Source: Rhodoferax sp. (lineage in GTDB: Bacteria; Pseudomonadota; Gammaproteobacteria; Burkholderiales; Burkholderiaceae_C). From it: DNA of 16,510 nucleotides. Made by a program: the position numbers and the translations under genes. Of the stretch, positions 7,192 to 14,674 are shown in pieces. The number at the start of each line of letters is the position of its first letter. Within the stretch, counting starts at the first letter, position 1. The notes under the pieces were generated by a model. The model was not told where the DNA came from and ran no database searches. It worked only from the letters and a program-made list of their open reading frames with translations. The DNA is taken from positions 1-16,510 of the forward strand of contig JAIPDA010000015.1 of the NCBI GenBank assembly GCA_021737905.1, read 5' to 3'.

Positions 7192-7671
7192 TTATGTCAG
7201 GGCTGCTTCAATGTCTTTTGCCAGACTCTGGGGCGTGTCGGTAGGCGCATAGCGCTTGAGCACAGCGCCGTCTTTGGCGACCAGGAATTTGGTGAAATTC
7301 CATTTGATGCCCTGGGTGCCCAGCAGGCCAGGCGCCTCTTTGCACAGCCACTGGTACAGCGGGTGCGCACCTGCGCCATTGACCTCGACCTTGGCCATCA
7401 TCGGAAAACTCACACCGTAGTTGAGCTGGCAAAACTCGGCTATCTCGTCGTTGCTGCCCTTGTCTTGCGCGCCAAACTGGTTGCACGGAAAGCCCAGCAC
7501 CACCAAGCCCTGGCTGCCGTACTGCTGGTGCAGCGCCTCCAGACCGGCAAACTGCGGCGTGAAGCCGCAGGCGCTGGCGGTGTTGACGATGAGCAGCGCC
7601 TTTCCCTTGAACTGGTCCAGGCGCACGCTCTGGCCGTTGATTTGCAGGGCTTCAAAATCGTATAAGGTCAT
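7192..7671 (-). CDS. Glutathione peroxidase family thiol peroxidase
   Basis: This is a 159-residue peroxidase of the GPx/BtuE family, reducing H2O2 and organic hydroperoxides. C35 in NTASACGFTPQF is the peroxidatic cysteine (cysteine, not selenocysteine). Q69 in CNQFGAQDKG and W124-N125 in KWNFTKF complete the catalytic tetrad. C81 in EFCQLNYGV sits at the resolving-cysteine position of thioredoxin-dependent members, so thioredoxin rather than glutathione is the likelier reductant. The ATG at 7671 gives the expected MTLYDFEALQINGQ start; an in-frame upstream extension of 20 residues is unlike the family. No good Shine-Dalgarno precedes it (ATTTAACAAT). It heads a same-strand series with the PHA-family, VOC and monooxygenase genes. 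Confidence 0.92.
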   Translation of the reverse strand: MTLYDFEALQINGQSVRLDQFKGKALLIVNTASACGFTPQFAGLEALHQQYGSQGLVVLGFPCNQFGAQDKGSNDEIAEFCQLNYGVSFPMMAKVEVNGAGAHPLYQWLCKEAPGLLGTQGIKWNFTKFLVAKDGAVLKRYAPTDTPQSLAKDIEAALT

Positions 7672-8087
7672 ATTGTTAAATCTGACATGTGGATGGCCCT
7701 TCATCCTCGTGGCGGAGGACTGGGCTGTCAAGCAAGCTGGCCCGCCCGAAGCGGCCCGACGACGATTTTCACAAAATCACGAACTGAGAGTCGTTAAAAA
7801 TCAATGGCTTGTGATTCACTTGTAGCGGAACTCCAATGCATTCAGGGCCTGCCGGTGCGTGTCGGGTCCACTTTTGTCAAACAGAAATTCCTCGTGGTTG
7901 AATCGCGCAGCGATTGACCCCGAAACATGACTTCACTTTTCCCCTGCATCACTGTGTGCTTTTGGTCGTTGCCTACTGAGTTCAAGGCATGTGGACGGCG
8001 AAACTACAAACGGTCATTCGAGGCTGCATTGCAGCGGACACTGATGAAAGACGCGCGCCAGGGGCGCCATTCGTTAGTCAAGACGCT
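7672..8087. other. Intergenic stretch of 416 bases with palindromes
   Basis: No intact gene is supported here. Near the peroxidase start there is a perfect inverted repeat, GATTTT-CAC-AAAATC (7764-7778), a possible operator or part of a promoter for the leftward genes. A 6-bp hairpin, AATCGC-GCA-GCGATT, lies at 7901-7915. A 13-base palindrome, GCTGCA-T-TGCAGC, lies at 8023-8035, and GCGCC-AGG-GGCGC lies at 8055-8067, 20 bases beyond the toxin stop, without a T-run. The segment 7816-7932 may be a decayed coding 3' end (listed separately). Confidence 0.5.
7816..7932 (-). pseudogene. Possible 3' remnant of a lost gene
   Basis: Translating the minus strand gives 38 residues bounded by stops. The peptide reads like a natural protein C-terminus, with the core ARFNHEEFLFDKSGPDTH followed by RQALNALEFRYK and a stop. 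Third codon positions are mostly G or C, as in the neighbouring genes. There is no start codon with a ribosome site, and an in-frame TGA lies at 7933-7935. I do not recognise the family. It could be a chance open segment; the composition is the only support. Confidence 0.3.
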
Positions 8088-8501
8088 TCAAGCCCCCCAG
8101 GGGTTGATGATGTCGACGCCCACATCTGCAAAGTCGGACACATTACGTGTCACGATCGTGAACCCGTGTTCTTTTGCTGTCGCCGCAATCATGGCGTCCC
8201 GCTCAGAGCGAGGCTTGGGCACATGCAGCGCCGCGCAGATAGGCGCTGTGAGCTCTGTGAAAGGCAATATCTGCCCTGCGAAAGCGTCTCGAACGCCAAC
8301 AAGCCAGGCTCTTAAGGCACTTCCTTGAGGCGGCGTTCGCCGCTCCAAGGCCAGGATGCCCATCTCCAGCTCAAGGATGGTGATGGATGACAAAAACAGT
8401 CTGCCGCTCGGCTGACCGGCAGCCCAAGCCCGCACGGCTTGCGATTGCTGTGGTTTGCCTTTGCGTAATTCAGAGATGACGTTGGTGTCGAGCAAGAACA
8501 T
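8088..8501 (-). CDS. PIN-domain ribonuclease toxin, VapC family
   Basis: This 137-residue PIN-domain protein is the toxin of a type II pair; such toxins are Mg2+-dependent RNases that cut tRNA, rRNA or mRNA. The acidic residues of the PIN site are all present (numbered from the TTG one codon upstream): D6 in FLLDTNVISELRKG, E45 in ITILELEMGIL, D103 in SERDAMIAATA, and D124 in TRNVSDF. The toxin is therefore probably active. The ATG at 8501 overlaps the antitoxin stop by one base (TGATG), so translation is coupled. The target RNA cannot be told from sequence. Confidence 0.92.
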   Translation of the reverse strand: MFLLDTNVISELRKGKPQQSQAVRAWAAGQPSGRLFLSSITILELEMGILALERRTPPQGSALRAWLVGVRDAFAGQILPFTELTAPICAALHVPKPRSERDAMIAATAKEHGFTIVTRNVSDFADVGVDIINPWGA

Positions 8502-8770
8502 CAAGGGGCTTCGTCAAAGGGCGCAGCCTTGAGCTGCACGTCCAGGCGTGGCGGTTCGAACTCGATGCCAGCGCCGCCTGGGATGGCGTCCATCAGCTCC
8601 AGAAGCGAAGGTTTACTCTGACCCGCGATCCGGTAGTAGTCGTCAATTGTGAGCAGCGCATACGCGGGACGTCCGCGGTCGGTAATGAACACAGGGCCCT
8701 CGCCTGCGGCGCGTTTGGCTGCAGAAACGTCTCGCGTGAAATCGCGGCTGGAAAAGGTGTGAACACTCAT
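8501..8770 (-). CDS. Phd/YefM-type antitoxin partner of the PIN toxin
   Basis: This 89-residue protein matches the Phd/YefM antitoxin fold: SSRDFTRDVSAAKRAAGEGP, then VFITDRGRPAYALLTIDDYYR. The N-terminal half binds DNA as a dimer; the C-terminal half (about 50-89), rich in acidic and proline residues, should wrap around and inhibit the toxin. A Phd-type antitoxin with a VapC-type toxin is a known mixed pairing. The ATG at 8770 has AGGGG 7 bases upstream. It is probably autoregulated through the repeats upstream at 8803-8818. It lies divergent from groES. Confidence 0.88.
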   Translation of the reverse strand: MSVHTFSSRDFTRDVSAAKRAAGEGPVFITDRGRPAYALLTIDDYYRIAGQSKPSLLELMDAIPGGAGIEFEPPRLDVQLKAAPFDEAP

Positions 8771-8802
8771 TCATGGCCCCTCGCTTTAATGTTTGTATGT
8801 TA

Positions 8803-8818
8803 CGACAAAAATCGACAA
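8803..8818 (-). promoter_or_regulatory. Direct repeat, candidate antitoxin operator
   Basis: CGACAA occurs at 8803-8808 and again at 8813-8818, exactly 10 bases apart, so the two copies face the same side of the helix. On the minus strand this reads TTGTCG twice, which also resembles a -35 element (TTGTCG followed 15 bases later by TACAAA). It lies 33-48 bases upstream of the antitoxin start, where Phd-type repressors bind. The call rests on spacing and position only. Confidence 0.4.
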
Positions 8819-8858
8819 CAAAAAAACCCTTTTTAGTTTCCATGTACCCGGTCCGGGG

Positions 8859-8887
8859 CTTGAAAGCTGTGAAAACGCCCTTATGAT
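8859..8887 (+). promoter_or_regulatory. Sigma-32-like heat-shock promoter of groESL
   Basis: CTTGAAA (8859-8865) is a perfect sigma-32 -35 element. After 12 bases comes CCCTTATGAT (8878-8887), close to the CCCCATnT -10 consensus. The predicted start of transcription is about 8893, inside the CIRCE operator, so HrcA binding would block initiation or early escape. The leader to the groES ATG would be about 150 bases. Confidence 0.7.
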
Positions 8888-8913
8888 TAGCACTCGATGG
8901 TGTTGAGTGCTAG
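8887..8913 (+). promoter_or_regulatory. CIRCE operator (HrcA-binding inverted repeat)
   Basis: TTAGCACTC, nine bases, then GAGTGCTAG matches the CIRCE consensus TTAGCACTC-N9-GAGTGCTAA with only the last base different. HrcA binds this element and represses chaperone operons at normal temperature, with GroEL assisting HrcA folding as feedback. hrcA itself is not in the window. Confidence 0.93.
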
Positions 8914-8970
8914 CAAGCTTGGATTGACGGTTTCAGTCCGGCAAAGCCCCAACCCTCAAAAATGTTAGCG

Positions 8971-9007
8971 AGCACCAACTACTTGCCTGAGTCAAGCGGT
9001 GCTTTTT
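8971..9007 (+). terminator. Terminator-like hairpin in the groES leader (possible attenuator)
   Basis: AGCACC (8971-8976) pairs with GGTGCT (8998-9003), with an inner CTTG (8982-8985)/CAAG (8993-8996) helix, followed at once by a run of five T (9003-9007). It lies between the heat-shock promoter and the groES ribosome-binding site, so it would be in the leader RNA. The outer stem is short and the internal loop asymmetric (5 bases against 1), so strength is doubtful. Confidence 0.4.
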
Positions 9008-9043
9008 AATGTCCACAACTGTGTTTCAAAACAAGGAGCTCCC

Positions 9044-9334
9044 ATGAAACTTCGTCCCCTGCACGACCGCGTGATTGTCAAACGCGTCGAAAACGAAACC
9101 AAAACCGCTTCGGGCATCGTCATCCCTGACAGCGCTGCTGAAAAGCCAGATCAAGGTGAAGTGCTGGCCGTCGGCCCCGGTAAGAAAAACGACAAGGGCG
9201 AACTCAGCCCGGTCGGTGTCAAAGTGGGCGATCGCGTCCTGTTTGGCAAGTACAGCGGCCAGACCGTCAAGGTCGATGGCGACGAACTGCTGGTGATGAA
9301 AGAAGAAGACCTCTTCGCTGTTGTTGAAAAATAA
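9044..9334 (+). CDS. groES: Co-chaperonin GroES
   Basis: GroES is the heptameric lid of the GroEL folding chamber. The 96-residue product begins MKLRPLHDRVIVKRVE, has the mobile loop that contacts GroEL (ETKTASGIVIPDSAAEKP, about 18-35), then GEVLAVGPG, and ends with VKVGDRVLFGKYSGQ and an EEDLFAVVEK tail. The length is typical. The ATG at 9044 has AAGGAG at 9033-9038, a strong ribosome site; the frame is open upstream to 8999 but those residues are leader sequence. It is the first gene of groESL, under a sigma-32-like promoter and CIRCE. Confidence 0.98.
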   Translation: MKLRPLHDRVIVKRVENETKTASGIVIPDSAAEKPDQGEVLAVGPGKKNDKGELSPVGVKVGDRVLFGKYSGQTVKVDGDELLVMKEEDLFAVVEK

Positions 9335-9365
9335 AGCTACTGCGCGGCCGCCATGCGTCGTTGCT

Positions 9366-9416
9366 CCGTGCTCGCCATCCTCACGTACGGATGTACGTTC
9401 CGGTGGCTTCGCGCGG
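9366..9416 (+). repeat. Long imperfect hairpin, repeat-like element between groES and groEL
   Basis: The 166-base gap between groES and groEL contains a three-helix imperfect hairpin: CCGTGC (9366-9371)/GCGCGG (9411-9416), GCCATC (9374-9379)/GGTGGC (9402-9407) and ACGTAC (9383-9388)/GTACGT (9393-9398) with loop GGAT. The helices include two G-T pairs. The flanks (TGCGTCGTTGCTC before, CGCCTAGCC and CGCTCGCTACGC after) look like a dispersed intergenic repeat I remember from Comamonadaceae; this needs a genome self-search. No T-run follows, so it is not an intrinsic terminator. Confidence 0.6.
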
Positions 9417-9500
9417 TGCGCCTAGCCTGACAGCCGCTCGCTACGCTTTCTTTCCCAACAACCCTATCCGTATAAATTAACTGAATCTGGAGAATTAAAC

Positions 9501-11156
<1,656 letters not shown>

Positions 11157-11179
11157 GAAGCCAGCTTCTCGAAGCAAAA

Positions 11180-11213
11180 CCCCCGCAAGGCTTCTGCCCT
11201 GCGGGGGTTTTTT
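11180..11213. terminator. Rho-independent terminator after groEL, probably bidirectional
   Basis: CCCCCGCA (11180-11187) pairs with TGCGGGGG (11200-11207); after one A/C mismatch the stem continues GGC/GCC to loop TTCT. Six T follow on the + strand. On the minus strand the stem is followed by TTTTG, so it can also stop transcription of the convergent gene ending at 11226. Confidence 0.93.
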
Positions 11214-11225
11214 CATGGCGCTGGC

Positions 11226-12203
11226 TCAGCGCACGCAGTAAAAATAAATCTCGTTGGAGTTCACATCTTCCGGGTGCCGCACCGGCGAGGGGTTTCTCAG
11301 GTCCGGTGCCAGCACATGGCCGTCGGCCAGGGCCCAGTAACTGTGGTCAAGCGCTACGCCACCGCTCCACTCCCCCAGTGCCGACAAAAACTCGTATTCA
11401 TCCCACAGGGGCAAACGGCCACGGCTGGCCGCACAGGCCGCCTCAGCCACTGCGGGCGTAGGTGCCATGCCAATCGGCGAGCCGGGGGCGCCCAGCAGGG
11501 TCAGGGATTTTTTGCCCATGTTCACCACCGACGGAAACACCGTGCGCTGCACTTGCTTGAACATTTGGGCCGCCACCGCCGTCATGACAGACTCCGGCCG
11601 GCCCTGGGCCTGAAAGCTGTGCGAAGCGCCACTGCCCAGCTCGATGTGAAGCGTGACTAGCAGATCACCATGGCAGCCAGGCCCGTAGGCGTAAGTGCCC
11701 CATGCAAAACCTGAAATTTTGGCCAGTTGCTGTTGGTTGAGCGTACTTTGGCGCTGCGCGCTGCGCAGCCCGCGCAGCATATCGAGCAAGGGGGTCGGAT
11801 TGAGAAAAGTGAGCTTTCTGTCTTTGGGCTTGATCTCTCGGTACAAGCCGTCCAGTGCAGCGCGCAGGCTGGCCTCAAGCGTCAGGTCCATGGCCTGGCC
11901 CGTGGTTGCCAGGCGGCGGTTTTTGTCGATCAGCGCATCAATGGCCAACAAGCTGTCCAAGGCATCGTCCGCATCTGCACCATAGCTCAGCAAATCTTTG
12001 AGCCGGCCTGCCATCTCCTGGGCCAATTCATTGCGGCTTTTTCCGTAAGCGTCCTGAAACTGGCACAGGTCCTGACCACGGATGAATGGAATGGTGGGCC
12101 AAAGAGACAGTGGGCCTGCAGCCTGGGCCAGTGCTCCCGAGCCTAAAGCCAATCCAAGCCAGAGCAGACCCGCGCGGCGCAAAACTGACGACAACATGAT
12201 CAT
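11226..12203 (-). CDS. Exported protein of unknown function with FGE/C-type-lectin-like C-terminus
   Basis: I do not recognise the whole protein. From the ATG at 12203 it has 325 residues. Residues 1-27 form a signal peptide (basic RR, hydrophobic LLWLGLALGSGA, cleavage near ALAQA), so it is probably periplasmic or secreted. Residues 50-165 are predicted largely helical. Residues 165-225 (SGFAWGTYAYGPGCHGDLLV, VTLHIELG, then AAQMFKQVQRT) look alpha/beta. The C-terminus (about 253-325: CAASRGRLPLWDEYEFL, GEWSGG, YWAL, LRNPSPVR, YFYCVR) resembles the end of formylglycine-generating-enzyme/C-type-lectin folds; C257 and C323 could form a disulfide. Enzymatic residues of FGE are not evident, so binding is likelier. 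A TTG at 12272 and an ATG at 12197 are other starts; no clear ribosome site is seen. It is monocistronic, convergent with groEL. Confidence 0.75.
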   Translation of the reverse strand: MIMLSSVLRRAGLLWLGLALGSGALAQAAGPLSLWPTIPFIRGQDLCQFQDAYGKSRNELAQEMAGRLKDLLSYGADADDALDSLLAIDALIDKNRRLATTGQAMDLTLEASLRAALDGLYREIKPKDRKLTFLNPTPLLDMLRGLRSAQRQSTLNQQQLAKISGFAWGTYAYGPGCHGDLLVTLHIELGSGASHSFQAQGRPESVMTAVAAQMFKQVQRTVFPSVVNMGKKSLTLLGAPGSPIGMAPTPAVAEAACAASRGRLPLWDEYEFLSALGEWSGGVALDHSYWALADGHVLAPDLRNPSPVRHPEDVNSNEIYFYCVR

Positions 12204-12379
12204 GGGTAAGCCGGGGAAGAAGACTTGAAACGATGGACGGCGCCCTTGGCACGCCATTGCCCAAGTCAACAAATTTCATTCTAGGGCGCATCCTCCTTGC
12301 ACCGCCCCTTTAACGGGCGTGCAAACAGGAATTCACGGCCGGGCTTGCGCTGTATCAAATTGCCGCCCGACCGGAAAGC

Positions 12380-12445
12380 CGAAGTAATACACAAAAGTAG
12401 TAATTCGTTACAATTTTTAAATTTATTGTTTTACAAATTAAATTT
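12380..12445 (+). promoter_or_regulatory. AT-rich promoter region of the patatin autotransporter gene
   Basis: This 66-base tract is strongly AT-rich in a GC-rich setting. It holds TACAAT (12409-12414) and TACAAAT (12432-12438) as possible -10 boxes, and an inverted repeat AAATTTA (12419-12425)/TAAATTT (12439-12445) that ends at the start codon. If TACAAAT is the -10, transcription would begin at or next to the ATG, giving a leaderless message, which would fit the absence of a Shine-Dalgarno. Confidence 0.5.
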
Positions 12446-14674
12446 ATGAAGTTAAGCTGCCCGTTTGTTTCCGGGGTCTGCAAGTTCGCCCTGGCTTGCC
12501 TCATGCCGATGCTTTGGCCGCTGGCTGTGTACGGACTGGCGCCGCTGGCCCATGCCCAGGCAGCGCCCCGCATCGGGCTGGTGCTAGGCGGCGGCGGTGC
12601 GCGTGGTGCCGCCCACATCGGGGTGCTGCAAAAACTGCAAGAGTTGCGTGTCCCGATTGATTGCGTAGCGGGCACCAGCATGGGGGGCCTGGTGGCAGGC
12701 GCTTTCAGTTCTGGGCTGTCGCCCACCGACATGCAAGTGGCGCTGCGGCAAGCCGACTGGCGCGACATGTTCAAAGACGCCGCCAGCTATGCCGATTTCA
12801 CGCCGCGCCTCAAGGGCTTTTCGCAAAGCTATATCCCGGGTTCTGAAGCGGGCGTTAAAAACGGCTCGCTACGGTTGCCATCGGCCGTGCTCAGCGGCCA
12901 GAAAATCAAGTTTTTTATAGACCGGTTGATCCGCGCCGACATGGCGCCCCAGCGCGTCGAAAGCCAGCACCTGCCGCTGGCGCTGCTCACCACCGACATC
13001 GTTACGGGCCAGCGGCGTGCCTGGCGCCATGGCGACCTGGCTTCGCTGATGCGGGCGACCATGTCAGTGCCCGGCCTGATGTCGCCCGTCAAGTACGAGG
13101 GCCTGAGCCTGGTCGATGGCGGCCTGGTGGACAACGTGCCGATTGCCGAGGTAACTGACTTGTGCCGGCCCGACGTGGTGATTGCCATCAACGTCGGCTC
13201 GCCGCTGCTCAAGGCCGAGGACATTGATGCTTCTCCGCTGTCGGTGACAGCGCAGATGATCAATCTGCTGACCGAGCAAAATGTCACCAAGTCGCTCAGC
13301 CTGCTGCGGCCGGGCATCGATATTTACATCCAGCCCGATTTGGAAGGCATCACGGCTGCTGACTTCGAGCGTAGGGACGAAACCATCGCACGCGGCTATG
13401 CCGCGGCCACGGCTGCTCAGGCGCAGTTGCAAGGCCTGTCGGTGAGTGCGCCGCACTACGCCAGCTGGCAGGCCCGCGTGGCGCGCAGCGATGCACCGCA
13501 GTTGACGCTGGACGCCGTTGAAACGACCGGTCTGGATGCAGAGCAGGCCCGCCTTTTTACTTCGCAAATGCGCAACAAGGCCGGCGCACCGCTGGACGTG
13601 AAGGCACTGGAGCAAGACTTGCTGCGCGCCTACGGCGAAGGCCGCTACAGCAACCTGGCCTACCAATTGGCACGCAGCGAGGACAAAAACATTCTGCGGC
13701 TTTACCCGACCGAAAAACCCTGGGGCCCGAACTTCTTGCGCAGCGGTCTGAACTTCGCCTGGGGCTCGCGTGACGATGCGCGCTACAACATCCGGCTGGC
13801 CTACCAGATGACACAACTCAACCGCAGCGGCGGCGAGTTGTTGCTCACCGGCCAATTGGGCGCAGACAAGCTGTTGGGTATCAACTGGTACCAGCCGCTG
13901 GAAGCCGGTCAGCCCTGGTTTGCCGAAACCAGCGGCCTGCTGAGCGGCCAGACCGTGGACTTGTACCAGGCCGGCCAAGCGCAAGCCCGCTTTAACACCG
14001 AATTCAGCGAAATCAACACCGGCCTGGGCCTGAACCTGGGCCGCTACGGTGTGCTCAAGTCGGGGCTCTTGATGCGCAACCAGAAAGTCAGCACCCGCAT
14101 CGGCAGCGACAGCCTGCTGCCCGCAGACCGCTCCAGCAGCACCAGCGCCTGGTTTGCACTGGCCGACCTGGACCGCTTCAACAGCCCCTACTTCCCCACC
14201 GAAGGCTGGCGCGCCCGCCTGATGCAGACCCAGGCCAGCGACTACGGCAAACTCGACGGCAGCTTCAGTCAGGCGCTGGGTTTCGGCACTTATGTGCTCA
14301 CCGGACGTGTGGCCTTCACGCACGCCAACAAAGGCGTGCTCCCACTCAGCGATGCCGCTGCGCTGGGCGGTGTCAACAACCTCTCGGGGCTGGCCTACAA
14401 GCAGCTGCTGGGCTCTGAGATGCGCTACCTGGGGCTGCGCAGTGAAAAAATCATCAGCCAGATGCCGCTGGGTCTGCGCGGTGACTTGCGCCTTGGCTTG
14501 TCGCTGGAGGGTGGCAGCATGGCGCAGCGCTACTCAGAGACACAAGGCAGCGGACTGGTTCGCTCAACCAGCGTGTACCTGGGCGGCGAGACACTGCTGG
14601 GGCCGGTTTACCTGGGCCTGGCCAAGGCCAGCGACAACGCGGCGCGCGTTTTCCTGTTCATCGGTAACCCTTGA
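12446..14674 (+). CDS. Patatin-like phospholipase with POTRA and beta-barrel (type Vd autotransporter, PlpD-like)
   Basis: This 742-residue protein has four parts. Residues 1-38 form a signal peptide ending AHAQA. Residues 41-330 are a patatin domain with oxyanion loop GGGGARG (48-54), nucleophile GTSMGG (S78) and catalytic Asp in DGG (D224), the Ser-Asp dyad of patatin/ExoU lipases. Residues 355-420 look like one POTRA unit. Residues 430-742 form a 16-strand-type barrel of the BamA/TpsB (surface antigen D15) family, with alternating strands such as RYNIRLAYQMTQ and RVAFTHANKG. The order matches PlpD of Pseudomonas aeruginosa, whose lipase is carried out by its own barrel. The last residues are VFLFIGNP, lacking the terminal aromatic usual in barrel signals. 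The ATG at 12446 has no Shine-Dalgarno; M20 is an internal alternative but shortens the signal peptide. Its end overlaps the convergent HAD gene by 17 bases. Confidence 0.9.
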   Translation: MKLSCPFVSGVCKFALACLMPMLWPLAVYGLAPLAHAQAAPRIGLVLGGGGARGAAHIGVLQKLQELRVPIDCVAGTSMGGLVAGAFSSGLSPTDMQVALRQADWRDMFKDAASYADFTPRLKGFSQSYIPGSEAGVKNGSLRLPSAVLSGQKIKFFIDRLIRADMAPQRVESQHLPLALLTTDIVTGQRRAWRHGDLASLMRATMSVPGLMSPVKYEGLSLVDGGLVDNVPIAEVTDLCRPDVVIAINVGSPLLKAEDIDASPLSVTAQMINLLTEQNVTKSLSLLRPGIDIYIQPDLEGITAADFERRDETIARGYAAATAAQAQLQGLSVSAPHYASWQARVARSDAPQLTLDAVETTGLDAEQARLFTSQMRNKAGAPLDVKALEQDLLRAYGEGRYSNLAYQLARSEDKNILRLYPTEKPWGPNFLRSGLNFAWGSRDDARYNIRLAYQMTQLNRSGGELLLTGQLGADKLLGINWYQPLEAGQPWFAETSGLLSGQTVDLYQAGQAQARFNTEFSEINTGLGLNLGRYGVLKSGLLMRNQKVSTRIGSDSLLPADRSSSTSAWFALADLDRFNSPYFPTEGWRARLMQTQASDYGKLDGSFSQALGFGTYVLTGRVAFTHANKGVLPLSDAAALGGVNNLSGLAYKQLLGSEMRYLGLRSEKIISQMPLGLRGDLRLGLSLEGGSMAQRYSETQGSGLVRSTSVYLGGETLLGPVYLGLAKASDNAARVFLFIGNP

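Noticed and set aside
8023..8067. Integron attC site or att site suggested by the clustered palindromes and GTTAG
   Set aside because: The GTTRRRY/RYYYAAC core pair is not present and no integrase or cassette structure is nearby.
7927..8328. Plus-strand open frame of 133 codons in the gpx-vapC gap
   Set aside because: Over half is antisense to the PIN toxin, and the rest shows no domain or ribosome site.
8999..9043. N-terminal extension of GroES
   Set aside because: The frame is open, but the residues are encoded by the leader hairpin end and the Shine-Dalgarno; GroES begins at MKLRPLHDR.
9345..9450. Intrinsic terminator between groES and groEL
   Set aside because: The hairpin is long but interrupted, and no T-run follows it; it fits a dispersed repeat better.
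13064..14323. 419-codon minus-strand open frame
   Set aside because: It is antisense to the patatin/barrel gene; long open shadows are common in GC-rich DNA.
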